DNA from: Arcuatula senhousia
Taxonomy: Eukaryota; Mollusca; Bivalvia; Mytilida; Mytilidae
Length of the DNA stretch: 64,000 nucleotides
Assembly: GCA_963971305.1 (NCBI GenBank)
Contig: OZ020303.1
Location: 37,436,106-37,500,105 of the forward strand
Direction of reading: 5' to 3'
In this document: positions 42,567 to 54,500 of the stretch, one piece after another
Layout: the number at the start of each line of letters is the position of its first letter
How positions within the stretch are numbered: the first letter of the stretch is position 1
The notes under the pieces: generated by a model
The model's database searches: none
Told to the model about the DNA's origin: nothing
What the model saw: only the letters and a program-made list of their open reading frames with translations
Made by a program: the position numbers and the translations under genes

Positions 42567-45500
42567 CTAAAAATAGAAAAAAAAAACAAGAGTTAACACT
42601 AAAGTATGTCTCGCCTTCCGGCACTATCAGAAACAATTATTCTTTCTTACTTCCACTATATTTTGAATTTACATGGATTTTCAGTTTCTGAGATCAAAAG
42701 ATGTTTATAGAACTTAAACATTGCAAATATATGCAATAAAAATAATCAAAGTCACTCAACCGGAAAATCAAGGTCAAGGTCAAAAGATGGGGATGCAACT
42801 GTGCTAAGCTACTACTGGGGCATAGGTATACCAAGTTTCATCAACCTAGGACCTATAGTTCTTGAGATATGGAGGTGCTCGCAAAACTTTTCCATTGCTA
42901 TTATATGTATTGAAAATTGTCAGAGTAACTCAACCGGAAAATCAAGGTCAAGGTCAAAAGATGGGGATGCAACTGTGCTAAGCTACTACTGGGGCATATG
43001 CATACCAAGTTTCATCAACCAAGGAGCTATAGTTCTTGAGATATGGAGGTGCTCATAAAACTTTTCCAAAAAGTTAACGCCGCCGTCGCCGCCGCCGGTA
43101 AAGAAACACCTATGTCCCGCTCTGCTTCGCAGGCGAGACAACAAGAATTTTTTATTTACAATATATTTTGTTTTCATGTGCACAAATATGCTGTAAATAT
43201 GCTGTTATTGTGATTGCTTGTTTTCTTCTAATGATCATACATAAAATTCAATGTGTGATGAATTTGATCTCAAAATTATTAATTATAATTATTTTACAGA
43301 TGGTTATCACATCTAAGTTTACAACTATAAATTTTATATATTGTTTCTTATAAAGATTTTTATTTCTCAGATGATTTGTCATAGGGTTTTGTGCTGAATT
43401 GACTGTTAGCAACACAACAGGTGTGCTATAGCAAGCAGAAACTGCTTACCCTTCTGGAACACCTGAGTTCACGCTGGTTACTACTTTAGTTTGTGTTGTT
43501 GATTGCTACTCAATTGTTTTTATGTTTTCAGTTGTCTGTTTCTTCATGCTATTCTTGTTTGTTTTTACTGGTTTTGTCTTTGCCCTTTTGGACTCTTGCA
43601 ATCCACTGCCCCATTGGTACCTCTTTCATACCAAAATTATCACATCATTAGGCACACAAACCTGTTTGAATTGTTCAGACATTGAATTTTCTTGCTGGAT
43701 TTGGAAAAAGGATGGACAGATTGCTTGAAGGACATGTTCCCAAGGGAAACTACTCTTAGTGCCATCCCCTTGTGATAGGTCTGTTATCTTCTGTGGTGAT
43801 CCAGACAACTTTTCTGACACTTCATGTATCCATGGACACCAATACCTGTGTTCCTCTAAAGGATCAAAGCTTTCTTTCTTAACCTACAACATGTACAAAG
43901 TACTGTAACCATGGACATTTTTGCCGGGTTATATTTTCATGCTTTTGAAAATGTAACATTTTGGCTAGGTGATAAATTTCCATTTATCTGATAATTCATA
44001 TTTTCTTGAAGAATTCCAATTTATAATTATTTGCGTTTATTTTGAGATCCCGAATTAAACAAAATAAACCCCCAAACAAATATTTCTACCTTCAAAGTAT
44101 AGTGTTACAACTAGAATACTGACAAAGTCAGAAAGGGCCCAGCGGCAAAAAATCTAAGTGTTTTCAAAATCATACAAACTCTGATTATAACCACTAAGGC
44201 ATGCTCCATGGAATGTGTATGAAACTTCAGAGCTGTCTTGCTAATAGCATTTGACATGTTTAAGTTTTATTGTTCAAAAATTCAGGGATTCAAATTAGCA
44301 CTGGTCCGAGGTCCCTGACCTTCCATTTTTCAATTGTTTGTTTCGATCAGGATCTTTTAAATTTTATTTGCAAAAGTCCCTGTCCTGCCTTTATTTATTG
44401 TAACTCCTATTGTGGACTTTTTTAAGTCATCAGGTGGACCTTTAACTTCTTATTCCAAAAGGTCCTGGACCTTTAGTACACAAATACAATAGGCCAGCAG
44501 CAGCGCTAAGCTTGTCGGTAAAAGTCCACTAAAGAGCGCTCAGAAACCTGACATGGGTCAGGCCGCTTTGCCCTCAAAGCGACTGGGATGTGTGCCCCAG
44601 GTGGTTGAATGGGGCAGCCCTGACATCGAGAGATGCGGGGTCGTCAGGCGAAAATGCGGAAAAACCTGACCGCAAACCATAGTGGTGCACCGTGTTGGGA
44701 AAAATGTCACGTTCCTCGCACGTTAAAGAACCCTGCTGCAGGTCTCGGTAAGAGTAGGACCCGTAGGATCCCCTTGCAGGAGGCTAAATTTCCCGTCCCT
44801 ACCCATCACTCCTTTTTCCAGTGGCAGTCAAAACTCTCCTACCCGATTGGCCTTGTGTCCCCATTTCCTCCACTTCATCATCATTTCATGTTCATTGTAT
44901 CGCCACTTTCATGTTCATTTCCCGGATATAGCCAAAATCGTGCTGCTTGGGAGTAAAGCAATAACTAACTAACTAACTAACTAACTACATGTAACTAGTA
45001 CACAAATACTAATTTGAATTCCTGAAATTCCAATTTTCAAAATCTGTGATTTTTGCATGAAATTTTAATATGCAAATTATGGCATGCTACTTAGTAGCTT
45101 TACAAAATTTGAGAACTGTGTTGTTAATAGTTTTTGAGTTTTTAGACTTTAAGTGTTTTCAAAATCTGTGATTTCCAATAAAAATTAAGTTTTTTTTCCA
45201 AAAATATTTAACATTTTTGCATGAAATTTTAATATGCAAATCATGACATGCTACTTAGATTCTGTACAAAGTTTCAGAACTGTGTTGTTAATAGTTTTTG
45301 AGATTTAGTGTTCACAAAGCCAGTTCTCAAAATCTGTGATTTTCAATAAAAAATGAAGTTTATCCAAAAATATTTCACATTTTTGCATGAAATTTTAATA
45401 TGCAAATTATGATATACTACTAAGTAGCTGTACAAAATTTAAGAACTGTGTTGTTTATAGTTTTGACAGTAAATGTACATAAATTTTTGTCTAGAATTTT

Positions 45501-48500
45501 TCAATGTAAAAGACACAAAGCATATTTATACTAATACATGTACATTGCAAAATTTCTTTTATACATTTTGTTAGCATGGTAAGTACAACAAAATCTTTTA
45601 AAATTTACCACTTTTATCTTCTTTCTCCCAACTGTCTTTGAAGATGTAGAGCTTCCATCAGTTGCCATCAAAGCCTGATCTTGGTGAGATGAAATTTCTT
45701 TATTTCTTACATTGTCACTTTCTGTGTGTTCAACAGTATTCATTTCTGAAGAATTGTCAGAATCCACAGTTCCTTCCAACCTATTATCACAAATTTGCTT
45801 TTCTGTGCCAACATTTTCTGATAATCCAGAACCACCATACTTTGCATCTTCAGAGACCGGTAACTTTGCATCGTGTTGATTAAGACTGTTTTCAACCTCT
45901 TCCTTCACCAATTGATTACTGAGATCATTTGTTTCACAGAGATCCTTGTCACTTTCTTCCTCCATTTTTTCTTCATTGCCATTGCTATCACTATGAATAT
46001 TGTCCTCTTCAGGTTTAATTTCTTTTGTATCACCAGACTCCAAACCATTATCTGTTTTCTCAGCCATGATATTTTCATTTATTGTACTTGTATAAGCTTT
46101 TGAATTTTTATCATTTACACAAGCACTATTGCACACTTCTGAATCTTTTATTTGTTTCACTCCATCAAAATCAGTTTTGCCTGTTTCAATCTCACAATTT
46201 GGAAGTTCTGTTTTTATTGCAATGTTTTCAACTGTTTGATTTATACTGTCACCAATAGTTTCACCTAAATCTACCTTTTTTGGCGATGAAAATATGAACT
46301 TGCTAGTTTCCATATTTTCCCTTTCAATGTCCAATTTGTTTTTCATTCCGAAATTGCCACAATCATCCTCTGTATTAGGTTGTGAAAAAATAAACTCATG
46401 CAATGATGATTTTTCATCAGCTGGAAGCAATTTGTCATCTATCATTTCAGGAGACTGCACTCTGTCCTCACCAGAATTAATACTGGGATCATTTTCTACC
46501 TCACCCTTTTCAGCAATACTGGGTAAATTGTCGATTTGTTCATTGGAAGCAACAGATTGCTGAACTTCGCTTTGAGTGGTAGAGGACATATTTGTTTCAA
46601 CATTGTCTTTGGAAGGAAATTTAATTTTATGATTATCTATGACATTTGATTCAAGCAAAACCTCTGTATTTTCACAACTACCATTTTCTTGTGTACTTGT
46701 GTCCATTTGCGTTTCTTGGTTGTGTAACATTGAAGGAGGACTTTGAACTTCATCATCTGACTCTTCACTACTTTCATGGATATTGCTATCGTTTCTTTTT
46801 AGGTAGTTCCAAAGGCCAACTTTTCTGCGACAGTAATGGCACATGACCATTCCAGCCTTTGAATTTCTACAAATAAAAACAATATCATCTCAGACAAATA
46901 TTGCTTAAATCTGAGAGGAATGAAATTTCTTCATTCAAATCTCCATATGATGTACATCCTTCATATAAAGTTTCATCAAAATTCTTTTAGTGGTTTAGAA
47001 GAAGTCGTGCTTATGAGACAGACGCACCAACAGACAGGGTTATTCCTATATACTCCTTGAACTTTATTTTTGTGTGGTATAATTACCGTTAATTCAGGTC
47101 TAAACCTATTAAAGTTTTAGCATTTACAAAATTTGCGAACAAAAGGACGGACAAACAGACAGACAAATTGAAAATCTGTTATGTCTGGCCATTAAAACAT
47201 AAATGCAGAAGAGTAGATGATTCAATTACACCAGCCTGCTCTGATGGTAAAACACTCTTATGTTCTAGTTACAGTGTTGATTAACTGTAGCCCCATAAAA
47301 CTAGTCCTTTATTTTAATTTGGATACTAAACTTTGAATACAGTAAACTAACATAGATTTCCATCCTGTTACTGCTAAACAAAATGTCCCCAAATCAATGT
47401 TGTCTAGATGAAGATGCTCAAAGTTTGTTTCTGCTATGCTTTTCATCTGTTCCAGTTGATTAGCTTGCCAACCCTAAAATAGGATATGACGAATATTACA
47501 TGCAATCTTAGTGAATACCTTTATACATGTACATGTTGTAGTTCATGAATCTTTGCCTTCCTGGAAATAACTCTGTGAAAACAACATGTTAAAATATGAA
47601 AAAAATTGATTGTAATGATCTTGTCAGACAATGGTTTAATTGATTAAGTGTTAGTTGTTTTAGGTCATGTCAGTATTATTTCACCCATTATCAGGACAAA
47701 ATACAAATTACAAAATTTTAATAATATTCCAATGTCAAACCAAGTTAAAAGATTATCGATAAATAAAAAACATTTAAATAGATGTGATACACTTTCTTAA
47801 CAAAATGGGGAATTTTTGCACTTACAACGAAAGAAATAAATAACTTAATTTATCTAAAAAATATGTTTCTTTACAAATTAGCAAAAACCTCCCATGTGGT
47901 ATTACAGCACACATTTACTACCTTCTTTATAAATGTATCAAGTGAGACATTGGGTAGCAACGTTGATACAGCCTGCAAACTTTCTATATTGTCTGAGATC
48001 ATAGATTTTAATTTCACTCTGTCTTTTATTGGAATATTGGAATAGCTTTCTGAAAAATAATAATAAATTTAAACAAAACATTTATCTAATTAAAGTAATA
48101 AAATAAATACAATGTACAGTACATACTACATAATATATAATAATTTAATATACTAAATATTTTTAAAATATTACAGTAGAGTTGGACTAACAAGCACGAT
48201 AAAGCCTTTGTATCGGTAACATATCATGGCAGGCTTAGATGTACAATGTATACCATATTGTCGCCAATTGTAGGTTGTGTCATATACACTTATTCCATAT
48301 CTTGTTATCTTATACATGTATGATATGAATATCTACAAAATGTCTAATTATATCTGCACATGGACCATACCTGGACTTGGATAAGCTGGCCAAAAGCATG
48401 ACCTCACATGAGAACTTTTCAAACTGTTTATCAACTTTCTACAGCTTTCATGATCTGAAATACAAATTACGGGATTGTGTAAAAGAAGCTTGCTACATTA

Positions 48501-51500
48501 ACCATGTCAAAACAGAAGACTATAAATTAGGTTGGAAAAAAAAATATTTAAAAATCTAGATTGATAAGTAACCAATATTGTTTTGAATTGTTCAGTCAAC
48601 AAAGACAAAGAAATATAGAACCTTAGTAGAAGTCTTAAGAAACAAGCTACTTAACCTATCAATGATTGTTATATTGATTGATCCTTAAAGCATTTTGGGA
48701 CTGAGATTCAGTCAGATTTCACTGAAATGCTACCAAACTAGTTGAGGAGATATGCTACCTAATATTCACAGAAAAAAACAACAACATTTTTTTTCCTTTT
48801 ATCAAACTTATTATTTTACAGAAACTATACAGGTGACATTTAAATAGGACTTGCTAATAGTCACTGATTTAAATAGTTGTTGATAATAGCTACCATCATA
48901 TTATAATTTTCTATCAACACAATGCTACTAACAATGTTTTTTTTTCCAGAAACGCAACTTATCTACTTATTGCTGTGAAAGAGGTACAAAAAAACAGTAG
49001 TAAAGCTATTTCAGAGAACATGGAAAGTTAATGATCTTTAGATTTTAATTACAGAAAATTAATTGTCATGAATATTAAAAGAGGGATTTAGTAATTTGTA
49101 AGGGTGCTCTCTTAAAACTACACAAACTGTACATATACTTACAAATCAGACTCTCTGTATTCCTTGGCAGCTGTCCACAGAGGACTGACTTACACCCAAC
49201 ACATTGTAGGATATCTTTTTCTTTATTTATCCAGCCAAAGTGGGAACATACCAAAGGAGACACTTCCAGTGGCTTGGCAAACCATGACATTAACTTAACA
49301 AAGGTTAAGGATATTACTTATAACATTGAAATAAAGTACAAAGATACAAGTAACTTTGAAGTTTTAATAGTGTATTTCTATTTCAAATTATTACAACGAC
49401 CTTTGTTTACCTTTGTTTTGTGTTGGCTGTTGTTAATAACTCTTTTTCCCCTGGTGCAAACATCTTTTCTTGTGGTTATACAATGTACATGTATTTTAGA
49501 ATTAACACATATATATTTATATTAACATTTATAGAAAAATCTTATTTCTATATTAATTGACATTTTTGGCCCGTTTTAGCCATCTTTTGGCCCTTTTTTT
49601 TAAAAGATTAGGACCACAAACCCCAAATGCAATAAAAAGCTTCCTTCAGTGGATATAATCATATTTAAACTTCATTTCAATTGGCTGGCCCACTACAGCA
49701 AAATTTCCTGTGTAAAAACATTTGCCTTGAGCTACTTTTAAAAATGGCGTTTTTTGCCCCTTTGACCCCTAATATCTCAAAAATAGTAAGAGATATTGCA
49801 AATCTGATTGAAAAATGCAGGCAGGGATTTTCACAAGGGTTCCAATGAAAAAAAGATTTTGAAAATCGGACCACAAATAAAAAAGTTGATTTTTTGGGTG
49901 TGGCCTATCTTTGGCCCCCTGTAGCAATGTAACGGTTTGATATACATCAAAACCTTTGACACATTTTGTTGACAGAATTTAATGAGGAATTCAATAAAAA
50001 AAATTTTTTTTAAATCAAATGAATAATAAACATTCTACAACAGTTTTGTCAATACACCCGTTTTAGCCCCTTTTGGCCCTTTTTTCCAAAACGGTAGGGG
50101 CCACCAACCCCAAATACAATAGGAACCTTCTTCTAGTGGTTAGAAACATCATATCAAAATTTCATAACAATTGGTCAATATTTACTCAAGTTATGGCACG
50201 GAAACCAAATGTCCCCAGACGACGACAACGACGACGACGACATCGCCATACCATTATACGATCGCAAAAAATTTGCGGTCGTTTAAAAATTAAAATATCA
50301 TGTACATGTACATCTAAACAGCTGTAAACCTTATTCACACTTGTGACGTTGTCTTGATGATTTCAGAATTATTTATGCACATAATACTAATTTTACTTTA
50401 TTAACTTCAATTTTTAACAAGAGCTCTGGGCTCAGGGTCTGATGTCTGGCATTATTGTCAGATATGCAATATATAGGAATCATGAGTATGTATGACTTCA
50501 ATATTTTACCTATGCAGTAGTAGCCTCAAAGTCAATAGGTGTCTACCTCACCTTTTCTGGTTTAATAACGTAAGTAAAAATTTCAGTAAAACTTATAAAG
50601 GCATTAATGCTATTGAATGAAACCAATTTCATATTTCGTTTGGATACAAATTAAATATACTAATTCAGTATGATTTGTGACAAAAAGTTTGTTTTGTTTT
50701 GACATGTTTGAGCCAAATAACATTGCTGTTTTAATTCAATTCCTAAATTAAACATTATGACTTTCTTACATATATACATTTTGGGTGATTTCTTGACTGA
50801 ATCTGTTGAAAAAAACAACAACTTTTTTTTACATTTAGCAGGTAAGGAAAGGTTGGCACAGAGTTACAGCAGATAAATCATTTGAACACATACATAAACA
50901 TAATAAATTCTATTCATATGCTTGATTCAAGTCTATTAGGATACATCATATGATTCTACTCTTTGGAAAAATGCTTCTTCATCTTGGGAATCTATAGGTC
51001 TTCTCTTTGGCTCCTTGACATGTTCTGTACCAATCTCATCATGTAAAATATCACCAATTTCAGATGTACAAGGCCTCTTCCTAATGACAAAGCAAAATTA
51101 TTATCTTTAATAGTATCTAATATCTCATAATTTTCATTCTTGTGGTCATTAGATGAGGAAAACACAATCAAAACTGAAATATCTATGCTGGTGTTCTCAA
51201 AAGTATCCTTAAATTTGTCTAAAGACCTGTCCAAATTCAAATTTTAAGACAGTGATTAGACCACCATAATCTTTTTCTCAAAGCTGAAGTATCTTATTCA
51301 CATGTACAATTATGAACAAGGGTCATTGCAGTGTGTAAAAATAATTATAATATGATTAAGGCCCTGCCTTCTTAGCCAGCATCAAAAAATTATATATTAA
51401 TTTTAAATATATATATATATGTGCTCGACCGGCTAAGTCTTAGAGGAAACATTTAAAAATGAATTAAATAGTACTAGTAGCAAAGTCTGACCCCATCCCA

Positions 51501-54500
51501 CCCAAATCATATGCACTCGAGAAAATTGTTCTTTAAATTATTAAAAATTCAATTATTTGTGCAAATAATAAATCCCTGTGACATCCTAGGACGACATTTA
51601 GTCAAATAGTGGGGACAAAATTATCCCTTTATGGATTCTGTGATGTCATTTCCTTGTCAGAGTATTTGGCACTTCTTCAGAAGACCAAAACAACATTCAG
51701 ATTCTTTCAGGTTTTGTGAGATTTTCTGAGCACAGGTGTGTAATTTGTAGTTTTGGTAACAGCAGGTACATTTAGAAATCTGGCGGAAAAAACAGTCAAG
51801 TAAAAATATCATACAGGATTGAGGAATGTGAGACAAACCCTGCAGGAAGGGACTCTACTTTCATTTTCAGGTAAGACCATTTTATTTATTATTATGAATT
51901 AGTTGTTGTCAGTGCATGATTGTAAGTAAGATTTTATTCAGTTAATTTGTGTATTTCCTTATTCTACTTAATATGATGCAGGTTAAACCTGTGACGCTCC
52001 CGAAGTTTGAACGTATCCTTAATATTTTACAAGCTTATATAAGTTTTCAAATGTTTATTGGGCAATTAATTGAAACAAATTCTTAGGCACGGACCATTTG
52101 ATTTTCTGGGGGGGGCCTGGGATTTTTTTGAAAAAAAATTCCCGGCCCTGATTTTTGTAAAAAAAAATAATCTGGCCAGCACCTAGGTTGAAAAAAATAA
52201 TCTTGTTTCAATCTTGCCAATTGATAAAAAAATAATCTTGCCAACAAAATTTCCTTGCTTAGTATGTGTGTGAAAAAAATAATCTGGCCCGCAAAGCGGG
52301 TGAAAAAAATTTCCCGGCTCAAGGTAAAATCCCAGGCCCCCCCCAGAAAATCAAATGGTCCGTGCCTTATTCGAAAATAAAACAAAGTAGCTTTTCTTGT
52401 GGGTCCTGTGTGCGCTTAATGACGTCAGGTATTTTCAAAGAAAAAAGCGTTAAAAAGACGCAGAAAGTCCGGGAAACCGCGCGTGATTTACCGGACGTTG
52501 AAGGAAAATTGAGCCCATAGTACAACTAGAATATTGACATTTCTACCATTATCGCTCCCTTCGGGAGCGTATAATTTAACAAAGCTTGGTCAGTATCATG
52601 CAATAGGTGTGACAAGTCAAAATGGGACGATTTCAACTGCCAAAGGTACATGTAGCTGGGTAATTTCCAGAAAATCGTTTCTCAGCAGAAAAGACCGAAT
52701 TGTGTTTAAATAAAAATCTTTGTGTAAAAAATTAACAAGTGGATGAATGAGGGTTTAATCACTGGTTTTGAATTTATTTTATTTTTTCATTTTGCAAAAC
52801 AGATTATGATATATTTTTTATTAGCCCAGAGGGATGGTTGTTTTACTTGCGCCATGCCTATTAAATTTTTTGCTTTCTAAAAGTATAAAAGTAGACGTGT
52901 TCCGGTTTTCTCGTAAATATACATGTATTTCTAGTAATCTCAAAACATGCATAATGCCAAAGGGCTCGCATCTGCGATGCTTGCTGTAAGTTAACGGTTA
53001 AAAATAATGCACAATTTCTTTAAACATGTTAAATACAAGTTAACAAATGACTAAATTTCATTACAAACACTATAATGGTGCCCTGTCAACCCAAATTAAC
53101 CTCAGTGTTCTCCCAATGCCCTTTAAGCATATCCTGGCAATGTGATGCTATCTTGTTCAAATGTGATGCTTTCTGAACTCATCTTTATCACATTCAATAA
53201 GGATTTCAACCCAAAAGATGCTATTTTGAAAATTGCAAATACCAGGATGCTTTTAGAAATTTCTGTGGAGAAGTAATAACTTATCTAGAATTATTTTACA
53301 AGCAAAACGATGTAAAAAAATGTTTATAATGTGATATGAATTCTAACATGAAAAAAAATGTTTATAATGTAATATGAATTTTAACATGAATATATTCGAA
53401 AATTAAAACAAACTAGCTTTTCTTGTGGGTCACATGTGCTGTTGATGACGTTCTAAATTTGCAAAGCAAAAAGCGTTAAAATATTGACATTTCTACCATT
53501 ATCGCTCCCTTCTACTTTGAGGGCGTAATATGAGCAGGTTAAACCTTTGACGCTCAGGAAGTTACAATTTATTTTATTATTTTTTTGTTCAAAAATAAAA
53601 ACAAACTAGCTTTTCCTTTGGGTTACTTGTGCGTTTATTGACGGCTAAAATTTTGAAAGAAAAAACATTATAAAGATGCCGAAAGTTCGGGAAAACAAGC
53701 GTGATTTCGGACGTTGAAGGAAAATTAAGCTCACAGTACGACTAAAATATTGACATTTCTACCATTATCGCTCCCTTCGTTAGCATGTTACGTCCATACA
53801 TGTGATTCTCCCGCCGGGAGACGAAATCTCCCGACTTTTTTATCCATCTCCCGTTCTCCCGACTTTTTGTGTAATCTCCCGCTTTTTCAAGACATGACAA
53901 AATTTTAGTTTTATAGACATTTTTATTGTTCAGTCATAAAACATTTCCGGTGTTTTAAGGGTTTGTCAATTAGGTAGACGTTAATTTAACAGGTAAATGT
54001 GTTAATTAAATTTTTATTGCCATAATTGACCTGATAATTGTATAAACAGTTTTAGATTAATCAATGAAGCCATGCATATTTGGCACACGCCAGTGTCCCC
54101 AATTATGAATTGACAATGAAATGCAATTTTAATGAGCGTTGAAAATCTCCCGCTTTTTTATCCAATCTCCAGCCAAAAAAATCAAAATCTCCAGCTTTGT
54201 CATCACAGTTACGTCACATGTATGTACAGTCTCATGCCAAAAGTATTCGCTATTTTTCATTTTTCCTATTACTTTCTATGTTAAATTACAAAGGACAAGG
54301 TATGATAAGGGCTGTTTTTGGCCCCTTTTTTAAAAGTGAAATTTTATGCTCAAAAATTGATTTATATGATATTAAGTAATGAAAGTTGATATATTTGAAT
54401 GTTTTAAACAAATTATAAATCCAATCTGATTTTAGCATTCGATCAAACTTGACGAAAAAGTGACTTTTTCTCTAAAATCCTCGAAATTTGGTTTATTTTT

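Noticed and set aside
44633..44956. 107-codon frame as a gene
   Set aside because: It lies wholly within a GC-rich retroposon with a tetramer tail and has no recognisable motif.
45531..45608. C-terminal end of the long ZC3HC1 frame
   Set aside because: A GTG|GTAAAT donor at 45609/45608 and an in-phase exon at 43883 with the conserved HxxxCPW show that this stretch is intronic.
52083..52520. Two overlapping 84-100 codon frames on opposite strands
   Set aside because: They mirror each other because of the 42-bp inverted repeats of a MITE.
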